A stretch of DNA of 64,000 bases from Porphyromonas sp. oral taxon 275 (GCF_018127745.1 NZ_CP072333.1:1054001-1118000), one strand, 5' to 3'. Shown: positions 42,886 through 50,643, numbered from the stretch's first letter. The notes: a model not told the origin generated them from the sequence alone. Made by a program: numbers and translations.

Positions 42886-43395
42886 ATGCTTTATCACTTT
42901 ATGCACCGCCTGCCCATGGAGGGCTTAGTGGCGGATTCCCTACTCTTCGCTCTGCTGCACGCTATGGTGCTGGTGGCGATCTTCGTTGACCTAGCCGCGG
43001 GCTGGCGCAAGGCCAAGCGCCTCGGTCAGGCGCGCACTTCTAAGGCGCTGCGTCGCACCGTCAGCAAGATAAATAGCTACTACAGCTGCCTCTTGCTGCT
43101 CTCCATGGTGGACGTGGCGCTCTACCTGATAGACGTCTGGGAGCGCTTCGGCGTGCCTGAGCTACCGTACTTTGCGGCTTTGGGCACGGTCTTCATCCTC
43201 ATCATTGAGCTACGCAGTGTCTATGAGAACAGGAGCTTTAACGATCCCCAAGCCCCCGACGAAGACGAGGCGATCCTGAGCGATAAGGTCAAGGCGCTAG
43301 GCATGACACTGCGCGACGTGGCAGCCTTTGCTAAGGAGCACAGAGAGCTGCTGGATGAGGTACTCAAGGGAAAGGAGGCGAGCGATGGAAAGTAG
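42886..43395 (+). CDS. Phage holin (Bacteroides type)
   Basis: A 169-residue protein with three membrane helices: about 17-38 (SLLFALLHAMVLVAIFVDLA), 67-85 (YYSCLLLLSMVDVALYLI) and 93-112 (LPYFAALGTVFILIIELRSV). A charged tail follows (about 120-169). This matches the phage holin family of Bacteroidales phages, which forms lesions that free the endolysin. The endolysin gene overlaps its end by 11 bases. The 116-base gap upstream contains a GCCTAG/CTAGGC hairpin but no gene. Confidence 0.85.
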   Translation: MLYHFMHRLPMEGLVADSLLFALLHAMVLVAIFVDLAAGWRKAKRLGQARTSKALRRTVSKINSYYSCLLLLSMVDVALYLIDVWERFGVPELPYFAALGTVFILIIELRSVYENRSFNDPQAPDEDEAILSDKVKALGMTLRDVAAFAKEHRELLDEVLKGKEASDGK

Positions 43396-43798
43396 GCACA
43401 AGTATTTTAGCCTCGCCGAACTGATCAGGAGCGAGACGGCGGAGAAGCGCGGCATCCCCAATGTCCCCGGCGCCGACGTCGTGGCGGAGCTGCACCGACT
43501 GATGGACTACCTTGACAGTGTGCGCGAGAACTACGGCGCTCCGATACGCATCTCCAGCGGCTACCGCAGCCCTGCCCTCAACGCGGCGGTCGGAGGCAAG
43601 CCCACGAGCCAGCACCTCAAGGGACAGGCAGCCGACCTAGTCACCGACGATCTGAAGAAGCTGGGCAATGTCATCCGTCGCATCGGAGGCTTCGACCAGC
43701 TCATCTACGAGCATGTGGGCGGGGCTCGGTGGATCCACGTGTCCATAGCCCCAGAGGGTAGACCACCTCGAGGCGAAGTTCTATATATCACGAAGTAA
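43385..43798 (+). CDS. M15 peptidase endolysin
   Basis: A 137-residue zinc peptidase of the D-Ala-D-Ala carboxypeptidase (M15A) type, used by phages to cut peptidoglycan cross-links. The metal ligands are His77 and Asp84 in SQHLKGQAADL and His118 in WIHVSI, with ISSGYRSPALNAAVGG as the preceding signature. The ATG at 43385 overlaps the holin end. No signal peptide is seen, so it depends on the holin. Confidence 0.92.
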   Translation: MESRHKYFSLAELIRSETAEKRGIPNVPGADVVAELHRLMDYLDSVRENYGAPIRISSGYRSPALNAAVGGKPTSQHLKGQAADLVTDDLKKLGNVIRRIGGFDQLIYEHVGGARWIHVSIAPEGRPPRGEVLYITK

Positions 43799-43813
43799 CA
43801 AAAGTATCTGACT

Positions 43814-46375
43814 ATGCATTGCATCAAGCAGAACGCAGATCAGCTCTACCGCGTGCGACGTGGCAACGACCAGCCGTTTACGCTGGTCGTCCGCCGCTCG
43901 CCCGAGGGCTACGAACTCGGGGAGGGTAAGGGTGAACAGCTCAGCCCTGAGGAGCTCCACGAGCTGAGCGTTACCATCTATGAGCCCAACTTTGGAGAGG
44001 GCTTCACGCCTGACATCCGCACCTTTGGTGATGCTCTAGGATTCGAGCTCCGCCGAGTACACACCGAACGCTACGGTCTGGGCATCTACGAGGTGGAGGT
44101 GTCGTTTACCCTCGACGGTGAGGGCGGAAGAACGCTGCGTGCGCCCCTATGCCTTGTCGTCAAGGAGGGCGCGCACATCACCGCTCAGAATCATCAGATA
44201 GTCCTCGATCTCGCTCCAATAGCCAAGGGCGACCGAGGCGACCGAGGACAGAGCTCCTACGAGGTCTACCTAGACAACACGGACGATGACCCTAAACTCA
44301 CGGAGTCCGAGTGGATCGACTCGCTCAAGAGCGCGGCGGCCAAGCTGCGGGAGGCCAAGGAGTACACGGAGGAGGTCGCTCGCGAGGGTTACAGGGGACG
44401 GCTTACCAAGTACCAATTTGACCTAACGGACAAGGATCGCTCTATGTGGTTCGCCGTCGCTGTGATATACGGGGAGGGGCAGGATGACCCCAAGCCGAGC
44501 TGGGTCGGAAAGGTGATAACTATCCGAGCATCATGCCCCAGAGCTTATCTAGAGTGGGAGGTCTTCCCCTACAGCAACGAGCGAGTAGTTATGAGCGAAG
44601 ACGTTGTTACGACAAGAGTGACACGCCAAGCTATGTTGAGCCACTCGGCGTCGTCTCACATTTCAAAGCCCGAGGGGAGCAATGGGGAAGGCTTTCGATA
44701 CGAGAGTGTCTACCTTCGCGGAGGCGAATTGTGGACGGTCTCTGTGTGGGCTGAAGGAGGTGTCCGCGTCCTGGGGATGAAGGACTATCGGACAGCTGAA
44801 TACGAGGAGCTCAATAGGATGAGGTGGCAGAATGCTGACAACTATCAGCCAGGAGCATACGCCCGTCTGCCGATTGATGGCTATACAGAGCCGTTGTGGC
44901 TTGCGCCTCGAGAGTCTCTTAGGGATACGGATAAAGCCGTTACGCTCTGGGACTCGATTGTCGACGATGTGCGAAAGACAGCCGCGAGGACGTTAGAGGG
45001 GGCTAAAACGTATGCCAAGTCCTGTGCTCAAGAGGTGCGCGGAGAGGTATCTCTGCTTGGGGAGAAGGTGTCTACTAAGGCGCAGAGCTTTTTGTCAGAC
45101 ACGTGTCCGATAAGCTACAAGGAGGGCGATCTGTGGACACTAACTGCGGACTGGACGACCCACAAGCGCGGCACGGTGCTGATCGCTATCAGGGACTCGC
45201 GTGCTGGCATCTACTCTCCCGAGGACTGGGCGGAGCTGTGGCGGTACTCGCAGCTGATCGAGGAGGCCAAGCGCTGGAACATCCATACCCATACGTTCGA
45301 CCTCACCCAACTCGATCCTAGCAAATACTACGCAGCGGTTATCCATCTTACAGGTACTAAGGGCATCCCATACAAGCAGCCCGCGTATTTTGAGGTCTCG
45401 CTGTACGCTGGGCTCGACCCGAGTGTGCCTAAGCCTCCCTACGCGACGCACCCTGATGGCTTTGGCGTAGACTTGCGCTGGAGCGTCAACGCCTCGGGAT
45501 ATGGAGGGCGCAGCGAGGACAGGCTGGTCAGCGGCTACAGCAAGGTCTGGGTGGCTCAGGGAGAGGAGGTCGTGAGCGCACCGAGGCAGCTCACGGCGAT
45601 GAGTGCCGAGTACGTGTACCTGCGAGGCGGCGGCCGCTACATCGCGGAGGTCAAGTCAGACTATAAGCCCACCTTTGCCCTTGCGACCGAGAGCTGGGCG
45701 CTCAAGGGCTACGAGCGACACGTTATCCCCTCCCCAGTCGACAGCATCATGCCACCGAAGAGCGACGTAGAGCGCCTCAGGGATGATATGCGCGAGGGCG
45801 ACCGCGCCACGCTCGAGGGAGCGAAGAACGTGGCAACTGCCAAGGCTAAGGAGGCGGTAGACGCCCTGCAGCTGGGTGGCGTGCAGCTGCTGCGTGCCCC
45901 GTGGTCAACGTCCGAACGCGAGCAGGATGGCGACGCGTATGCTATTAAGTTCGGATTCGAGCTGCCCGCGGGGACGTACACGCTTAGCGGCGATATGGAG
46001 GTCAAGCGCAAAGGCAATGGCATGCGCGTTATACCCACGCCGCTAAAGGAGTACTTCGAGGGGCATAGGGACGAGTGGGGGGTATTATCAACCTTCCCCG
46101 AGGATGGGCGCTTCATCATGACCTTTACAACCAAGCGATCGTTCGACGGCCTCCTCCTCTACCCCAATCAGTCTTGGGCTAAGCCAGGCGAGCCATCTAC
46201 GGGCGCGGGGGTCTTCCGCCGCCTCAAGCTCGAGCGCGGCAACAAGCCCTCCGATTGGTCGCTCGCGCCAGAGGACACGGATAACGCAATAACCACCCTA
46301 CGCACCTCCACAGAGGCCGCTATAGCCGCGCTCGTGCAGCGTGTGGCGGCGCTAGAGGCAGCTAGACAGTCATAA
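43814..46375 (+). CDS. Second tail fibre-like protein sharing modules with the first
   Basis: An 853-residue protein. The N-terminal 130 residues resemble phage fibre or baseplate-upper domains (QPFTLVVRR, LDLAPIAKGDRGDRGQ). A short collagen-like GDRGDRG and then SSYEVYLDNTDDDPKLTESEWIDSLK follow, as is common in Bacteroidales phage fibres. After that come YVYLRGG-type modules (about 194-330 and 489-650), a DLWTLTA module (about 430-480) and a C-terminal sugar-binding-like module (about 680-820, ending LKLERGNKPSDWSLAPEDTD). A short coil ends the chain. It lies between endolysin and spanin candidate, an unusual place for a fibre. Confidence 0.8.
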   Translation: MHCIKQNADQLYRVRRGNDQPFTLVVRRSPEGYELGEGKGEQLSPEELHELSVTIYEPNFGEGFTPDIRTFGDALGFELRRVHTERYGLGIYEVEVSFTLDGEGGRTLRAPLCLVVKEGAHITAQNHQIVLDLAPIAKGDRGDRGQSSYEVYLDNTDDDPKLTESEWIDSLKSAAAKLREAKEYTEEVAREGYRGRLTKYQFDLTDKDRSMWFAVAVIYGEGQDDPKPSWVGKVITIRASCPRAYLEWEVFPYSNERVVMSEDVVTTRVTRQAMLSHSASSHISKPEGSNGEGFRYESVYLRGGELWTVSVWAEGGVRVLGMKDYRTAEYEELNRMRWQNADNYQPGAYARLPIDGYTEPLWLAPRESLRDTDKAVTLWDSIVDDVRKTAARTLEGAKTYAKSCAQEVRGEVSLLGEKVSTKAQSFLSDTCPISYKEGDLWTLTADWTTHKRGTVLIAIRDSRAGIYSPEDWAELWRYSQLIEEAKRWNIHTHTFDLTQLDPSKYYAAVIHLTGTKGIPYKQPAYFEVSLYAGLDPSVPKPPYATHPDGFGVDLRWSVNASGYGGRSEDRLVSGYSKVWVAQGEEVVSAPRQLTAMSAEYVYLRGGGRYIAEVKSDYKPTFALATESWALKGYERHVIPSPVDSIMPPKSDVERLRDDMREGDRATLEGAKNVATAKAKEAVDALQLGGVQLLRAPWSTSEREQDGDAYAIKFGFELPAGTYTLSGDMEVKRKGNGMRVIPTPLKEYFEGHRDEWGVLSTFPEDGRFIMTFTTKRSFDGLLLYPNQSWAKPGEPSTGAGVFRRLKLERGNKPSDWSLAPEDTDNAITTLRTSTEAAIAALVQRVAALEAARQS

Positions 46376-46377
46376 CT

Positions 46378-46812
46378 ATGAGAGATACTAAGATACAAGC
46401 AATATGGGCAGCGCTGGCTGTGGCCGCGCTCGCCCTGCTGCTCCTGCTCGCGGGCTGCGGCAGGCGCATCGTCACCGTGCCAGTGGAGCGGGTGCGCATA
46501 GAGTGGCGAGACAGCCTACGGCGAGACAGTGTCATTATCCGCGAGCGCGACAGCGTCGTAGTCGACCGATACGTCAAGGGTGACACCGTACACGTGGATA
46601 GGGTGATCACCCGCTGGCGCGACCGAGAGAGCCACAGCGACGCCTCGGGCGTGAGGGTACGTGTCGATAGCATCCCCGTCGTGCAGGAGGTCATTAAGGA
46701 GGTGCCCAGGCACTGGGTCAAGGACGTGCGCGCGGCGGCTCTGTGGTGCTGCCTGCCGCTAGTGGTCGCCGCCCTCGCCCTCTGGCTCCGACGCAGGATC
46801 GCATGTAAGTAA
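46378..46812 (+). CDS. Candidate unimolecular spanin (lipoprotein with C-terminal TM)
   Basis: A 144-residue protein. The N-terminus has a hydrophobic segment and a lipobox, LLAGC, with Cys27 as lipidation site. The middle is charged and strand-rich with regular Arg/Asp/Val spacing (DSVIIRERDSVVVDRYVKGDTVHVDRV). A membrane helix at about 118-136 (AALWCCLPLVVAALALWL) and a basic tail end the protein. This would span from the outer membrane (lipid) to the inner membrane (TM), the layout of u-spanins that disrupt the outer membrane in lysis. It is 2 bases after the fibre gene and within the lysis region. The assignment is by topology, not by homology. Confidence 0.7.
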   Translation: MRDTKIQAIWAALAVAALALLLLLAGCGRRIVTVPVERVRIEWRDSLRRDSVIIRERDSVVVDRYVKGDTVHVDRVITRWRDRESHSDASGVRVRVDSIPVVQEVIKEVPRHWVKDVRAAALWCCLPLVVAALALWLRRRIACK

Positions 46813-46844
46813 CTGGCGTAAAATAAGCAAAGAGCCCCGAGGCA

Positions 46845-46884
46845 CAGCGTCCCCACCCAGTAGCCGTACTGAGTGGGGGCGCTG
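46845..46884 (+). terminator. Terminator at the end of the late operon
   Basis: A 12-bp stem (46845-46856 with 46873-46884, one G-U pair) contains an inner CAGT/ACTG pairing. It lies 33 bases after the spanin candidate and ahead of the convergent integrase. The T tract is poor. Confidence 0.65.
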
Positions 46885-46932
46885 CCTATTCTTAGTCCTC
46901 CGACAGTGTCCGTGAGGTGGACGAGACTGCCT

Positions 46933-48087
46933 CTATCTGGGATATAGGGAGGATAGCCTGCTAAACTCCCGCTCGACGTCCTCGGCGAGGACCTTGGCAT
47001 ATATCTGCGTGGTCTTGATGTTTGTATGCCCCATCATCTTTTGCAGGACGTGCATCGGTACGCCCTGCGCCAGCGTGATAGTCGTAGCAAAGGTATGGCG
47101 TGCAACGTGAGAGCTAAGGCCGCGCTTCAGTCCACATATAGCGGCTAAGGCCTTTAGCCTCATATTATATTGCTGAGCGCAGACAATGGGGAGCTTGTAC
47201 GCATACTTGCGCAGCACCTCCACTGCGGGTGGTAGTAGGTACACGAAGTACTCCGTGCTCGTCTTCTTTCGCTGGTCTCGAAGGTACATCATCCCCCCTC
47301 GGTCTTCCACCTTGCTGAAATCGAATCTTGAGAGGTCTGCGTAGGCCAGCCCCGTGTAGCTCTGAAATATAAATAGGTCGCGCGTACGGATCATGACCTC
47401 ATCGTGTAGCTCGGTGTGCTGTATGGCACTCAGCTCTTCCTTGTTTAGGAACTTACGCCCCTTGCTTTCACCTCGGTGGACCTTGAATCCATCGTAAGGG
47501 TTCTTGCTGATGTGCCCATAAGTCATAGCCTCTCGTACATAGATCTTAAGCCGCTTGTGGTAGTTGGCTATGGTCACTTGATGCCTTAGTCCTCGTTCCT
47601 TCCTAAGCCATGCGTCGAATTTTGACAAGTTTAGAGGTGTGAGGTCTGAGAATCGTGAGAGCAGATCACTCTGTATTACTGCACCTATTATCACTTTGTG
47701 CTGGCGCCGTGTAGCCTCCGACATAGGGCGCTCCTCGATTCGTTGCAGCAGGAAGTCTGTGAACAACTCCATGGAGCAGGTGTCCGATTTTGCGGCCTGC
47801 ATTATGTCATCAAGGGTGTATTTCACATTTCCACGCTCTTCGAGGTCTCCAAGGACATCGAACACGCGCGCCTCCGCTAGCGCTATGTCTTGGTTGATCT
47901 TGCTCGTCCCTTGAACGCGCTGAGCCATGCGGGTCGTCGGATTCCACTGGTCGGCTGTCAGACGGACACCCGTATCTAGGTATCTTTTTCGCCCACCCAT
48001 TCTCACCTCGATAACGACGGGAGCGGGAATATCCTTCGTGGCGACTTTGCGCCTGTCAAATACTCGGCTGGTGCTTACTTTCTGCAT
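46933..48087 (-). CDS. int: Tyrosine recombinase (phage integrase)
   Basis: A 384-residue integrase of the Bacteroidetes type. An N-terminal arm-binding part (VIEVRMGGRKRYLDTGVRL) is followed by the SAM-like core-binding domain (about 105-205) and the catalytic domain. Box I is FQSYTGLAYADLS, in which the usual first catalytic arginine is replaced by Ala. Box II is SSHVARHTFATTITL (HxxR), then MMGHTNIKTTQIYAKV with the second histidine and the nucleophilic tyrosine. The ATG at 48087 is chosen; a TTG at 48210 would place a 15-bp palindrome inside the coding region. It sits next to attR and tRNA-Arg. Confidence 0.92.
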   Translation of the reverse strand: MQKVSTSRVFDRRKVATKDIPAPVVIEVRMGGRKRYLDTGVRLTADQWNPTTRMAQRVQGTSKINQDIALAEARVFDVLGDLEERGNVKYTLDDIMQAAKSDTCSMELFTDFLLQRIEERPMSEATRRQHKVIIGAVIQSDLLSRFSDLTPLNLSKFDAWLRKERGLRHQVTIANYHKRLKIYVREAMTYGHISKNPYDGFKVHRGESKGRKFLNKEELSAIQHTELHDEVMIRTRDLFIFQSYTGLAYADLSRFDFSKVEDRGGMMYLRDQRKKTSTEYFVYLLPPAVEVLRKYAYKLPIVCAQQYNMRLKALAAICGLKRGLSSHVARHTFATTITLAQGVPMHVLQKMMGHTNIKTTQIYAKVLAEDVEREFSRLSSLYPR

Positions 48088-48123
48088 ATTGTTGGTTGCT
48101 TTGCGCCACTTCCCCACCTCCAG

Positions 48124-48161
48124 CAAACTTGCGCACGCTATTTTGTGCGTGCGCAAGTTTG
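48124..48161. promoter_or_regulatory. Large palindrome upstream of the integrase gene
   Basis: A perfect 15-bp inverted repeat (CAAACTTGCGCACGC, 48124-48138, with 48147-48161) flanks an 8-base centre, 37 bases before the integrase ATG. It has no T tract and is likely an operator or arm site controlling integrase or excision. Confidence 0.6.
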
Positions 48162-48204
48162 TGCGAATAAGAGGTAAAAAATGGCGGTTATACATTTTCT
48201 GGTC

Positions 48205-48249
48205 GTGCAACCAACCAACAATGCAAATCGCTGTTTTATAGCGTATTAT
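48205..48249. repeat. Right-end copy of inverted integration arm motifs
   Basis: GTGCAACCAACCAACA at 48205-48220 and CTGTTTTATAGCGTAT at 48230-48245 are the inverted counterparts of the left-end motifs at 13351-13361 and about 13316-13333. The 16-mer also occurs exactly at 14519-14534 in the early promoter region. Confidence 0.6.
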
Positions 48250-48280
48250 CGAAAACCCAACATTAGGGATTTATTTTCTC

Positions 48281-48295
48281 GGTGACCCAGGAGGG
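48281..48295. other. attR: core shared with the tRNA-Arg 3' end
   Basis: GGTGACCCAGGAGGG is the 3' end of tRNA-Arg read from the plus strand and matches 13282-13296 except for one base. The phage supplied this 3' end and thereby kept the tRNA whole. Confidence 0.75.
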
Positions 48296-48356
48296 ACTCA
48301 AACCCTCGACCTTCAGAACCGGAATCTGACGCTCTATTCAACTAAGCTACTGAGCC
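48283..48356 (-). tRNA. tRNA-Arg (anticodon CCG)
   Basis: On the minus strand a complete cloverleaf folds: acceptor GGCTCAG with CTGGGTC (two G-U pairs), D arm TAGCTTAGTTGAATAGAGC, anticodon stem TCAGA/TCTGA with loop TTCCGGT giving anticodon CCG, and T arm GAGGG/CCCTC with loop TTTGAGT. The discriminator is A and CCA is not encoded. It reads CGG arginine codons. The phage core covers its 3' end, and position 69 differs from the displaced copy in attL. Confidence 0.95.
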
Positions 48357-48393
48357 ATGCGCGACTAGGGGAGATCCCCTAGTGACAGCGCTG

Positions 48394-48401
48394 CAAAGAT
48401 A
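48394..48401 (-). promoter_or_regulatory. -7 box of tRNA-Arg
   Basis: TATCTTTG on the minus strand is an exact -7 box. It would start transcription near 48387. An 8-bp hairpin (48364-48371 with 48376-48383) lies between it and the tRNA. No -33 box is clear. Confidence 0.55.
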
Positions 48402-48421
48402 CGAATATTCGCCCGTCTATC

Positions 48422-49075
48422 CTAGCGGAGGAAGCTATTATGACGGCGTTCGTGGCCTATCGTCGTCTCGGGGCCATGCCCACTGAAGACGATGGTCTCA
48501 TCGGGCAGCGGCATGTACTGCGCCTTGATGGCAGCCAGCAGCTGGTCATAATCGCCGTACCAGAAGTCCGTGCGGCCTATCGTACCGAGCAGTAGCGTAT
48601 CCCCTGAGAGCAGGATCCCCGAGTCCGCCGCGTAGAAGGCGATATGCCCTGGGGCGTGTCCTGGCACGAAGAGCACGCGCAGCGTCTCCCCCCCGAGCTG
48701 TATCGTGTCGTCCTGCTCGACCAGCGTATAGCGGCTCTCTGGGACGTCCTCCAGTGGCAGCGGGATGCCGTAGCCCTTGAGCTGGTCGGAGGGCAGCGGG
48801 AGCTTCTCGAAGTCTATACGATTGGCGTAGGCTAGGAGCCCAGGCCAGGTACGCAGCACATAGGCTGCTCCCCACACGTGGTCAAAGTGCTGGTGGGTGC
48901 ACAGCAGGAGCTTGGGCTCGAGGCCCTGCTCCTCGATGAAGTCCCTGAGCTGGTCCTCCTCTGAGTGCCGCATGCAGCCTGGGTCGACGATAGCGGCCTC
49001 ACGGCTCGCCTCATCGTAAAGGACGTAGGTATTCTCTTGTACGGGTCCGAAGGTAAATTGCTTAATCTTGAGCAT
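48422..49075 (-). CDS. MBL-fold metallo-hydrolase (glyoxalase II-like)
   Basis: A 217-residue hydrolase of the metallo-beta-lactamase superfamily. The metal-binding motif is CTHQHFDHVWG (THxHxDH), with the following histidines in PGHAPGHIAFY and FSGHGPETTIGHE, and Asp in LLSGDTLLLGTIGRTD. The N-terminal FTFGPVQENTYVLYDEASREAAIVDPG is characteristic of the group annotated as hydroxyacylglutathione hydrolase-like. It follows the lipoprotein gene by 30 bases on the same strand. The natural thioester or other substrate is unknown. Confidence 0.88.
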   Translation of the reverse strand: MLKIKQFTFGPVQENTYVLYDEASREAAIVDPGCMRHSEEDQLRDFIEEQGLEPKLLLCTHQHFDHVWGAAYVLRTWPGLLAYANRIDFEKLPLPSDQLKGYGIPLPLEDVPESRYTLVEQDDTIQLGGETLRVLFVPGHAPGHIAFYAADSGILLSGDTLLLGTIGRTDFWYGDYDQLLAAIKAQYMPLPDETIVFSGHGPETTIGHERRHNSFLR

Positions 49076-49105
49076 GATGTAGTGATGGGCTAGGGCGCGG
49101 TGCTC

Positions 49106-50434
49106 CTATCGGCTACGATAGCCGAGGATCTGACGTGCGCGCTCCTTAGCGCTGGAGAAGGTAAAGAGGTCGACGAGCTGATGGGCATTGAAGCCATCGC
49201 GCAGGCGCGGGGCCAAGGCCTCCAGCACCGTGAGCTTGTCATCGTCCCAGGTGAAGAGCTGCAGCACACGCCGAGCCTGATCCGTGGTGAAGTAGTTGCG
49301 GCGTGCGGCGTCCTGTATGAAGCGGATCTTATCGTCCTTGAAGGGCTTGCGCTGAATATCGCGGATGAATTCGGCGAAGGCCTCCTCCGCACGCTGCGAC
49401 TCGTACGGGCCATAGCCCCCACCAGGATAGACCTCACCCTGCGGGAGGCGAGAATTAATGATCTGACGTGCGCGCTCCTTGCCGCTGGAGAAGGTGAAGA
49501 GGTCTACGAGCTGATGGGCGTTGAAGCCATCGCGTAGGCGTGGAGCTAAGGCCTCCAGCACCGTGAGCTTGTCATCGTCCCAACTGAAGAGCTGCAGCAC
49601 CCGTCTAGCCTGAGCCGTGGTGAAGTAGTTGCGGCGCGCGGCGTCCTGTATGAAGCGGATCTTATCGTCCTTGAAGGGCCTCCGCTGGATATCGCGGATG
49701 AACTCATCGAAGCCCTCCTCTGCACGCCGTGACTCCTCCCGTCCATAGCCGCCCCCAGGAGGAATCGGAACTGATGGAGGGCAGGACTGAAGGATCTTGC
49801 GTGCACGAGCCTTATCATCGTCCCAGGAGAAGAGGTCGATGATCCGATGAGCATTAAAGCTATCACGTATGCGTGGAGCTAGGATCCTAAGTACCTTAAA
49901 CTTCTCGTCATCCCAGGAGAAGAGCCTCAGGACGCGTATGGTCTGCTCTGTGGTGAAGTAGTTGCGCTGCGCTACATCCCGAATGAGACGGAATTTATCC
50001 TCGTCGAAGGGCTTACTCTGAATATCGCGGATGAACTGCGAGAAGGCCTCCTCCGCACGTCGCTCCTGCTCGGCCTCGTAGCTCCCCCTCGGGTAGCCAC
50101 CACCCTGCTGGGGACGGCTCGGATCGGGCGTACCCTCAGGGAGCCTCTCTATCTCTCTACGATTGTCCATGCGTGTGACCCGCCCCTCATTGAAGGAGAT
50201 CTGCGCGACATAGGTTACGCCTCCCGCATAGAATTCTCTATACTCCCACAGCTCGCTACCATCCGCGGCGAGGCTGCGGGTATTGGGGCGTCCCATCACC
50301 TGAATAACTTGCTCGCGGGTCATGCCGCGCTCTATACGCTCAATCCCGGGCTGCGGGCTGTATCCGGTCGCGATGCCACAGGAGCTAAGCCCGAGCACCA
50401 AGGCTAGTGGGAGAAGTCTGATGAACTGCTTCAT
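49106..50434 (-). CDS. Lipoprotein: BamE/SmpA-like domain plus three DUF4476 repeats
   Basis: A 442-residue outer-membrane or periplasmic lipoprotein. The signal peptide ends in a lipobox (LGLSSC, Cys19). Residues about 30-95 match the SmpA/OmlA (BamE) fold (IERIERGMTREQVIQVMGRPN). Then three homologous units of about 110 residues follow (about 125-215, 235-325 and 350-440). Each carries FIRDIQ.KPF..DK.R.I.D.A.RNYFTT.Q and LFSWDDDK, as in DUF4476. The last two units are nearly identical, a recent duplication. It may support cell-surface assembly by analogy with BamE; function is unproven. Confidence 0.8.
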   Translation of the reverse strand: MKQFIRLLPLALVLGLSSCGIATGYSPQPGIERIERGMTREQVIQVMGRPNTRSLAADGSELWEYREFYAGGVTYVAQISFNEGRVTRMDNRREIERLPEGTPDPSRPQQGGGYPRGSYEAEQERRAEEAFSQFIRDIQSKPFDEDKFRLIRDVAQRNYFTTEQTIRVLRLFSWDDEKFKVLRILAPRIRDSFNAHRIIDLFSWDDDKARARKILQSCPPSVPIPPGGGYGREESRRAEEGFDEFIRDIQRRPFKDDKIRFIQDAARRNYFTTAQARRVLQLFSWDDDKLTVLEALAPRLRDGFNAHQLVDLFTFSSGKERARQIINSRLPQGEVYPGGGYGPYESQRAEEAFAEFIRDIQRKPFKDDKIRFIQDAARRNYFTTDQARRVLQLFTWDDDKLTVLEALAPRLRDGFNAHQLVDLFTFSSAKERARQILGYRSR

Positions 50435-50509
50435 ACTGGTAGCTTAACTAAGTGTCGGGGCGGGCAGAGCGCCCTCGGCGTCTCCCCTACCCTGTTGATT
50501 CCTTAACGC

Positions 50510-50517
50510 CAAAGATA
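50510..50517 (-). promoter_or_regulatory. -7 box of the lipoprotein-MBL operon
   Basis: TATCTTTG on the minus strand is an exact -7 box, giving a start near 50503 and a leader of about 70 bases before the lipoprotein ATG. Confidence 0.6.
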
Positions 50518-50643
50518 CGAGGAATCATACAATTCCTAGGCCGCGCGTGAGCGCCCAGTGCCTGGAGCGGACCTGTCAGCCACCTAGTGGCGCGTAGCCC
50601 CCCTTAGCTCCAAGGCTTCGTTCCCCTTAGTTCGTCCCTGCCG

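Larger units (their letters stand above)
13282..48295. mobile_element. Complete-looking HK97-type siphovirus prophage in tRNA-Arg
   Basis: The element is about 35.0 kb. Its right end is the 3' end of tRNA-Arg(CCG), and a 14/15 copy of that 3' end lies at 13282-13296. It contains a repressor, a replication module with an internal iteron origin, terminase, portal, prohead protease, capsid, connectors, tail tube, tape measure, two tail fibre-like proteins, holin, endolysin, spanin candidate and integrase. No essential gene looks broken, so it is probably inducible. Virion type (long flexible non-contractile tail) is inferred from the gene set; there is no sheath gene. Confidence 0.93.

Noticed and set aside
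48088..48210. TTG start at 48210 for the integrase
   Set aside because: The extra 41 residues do not look like an integrase and would be encoded across the 15-bp palindrome. The ATG at 48087 is more natural.
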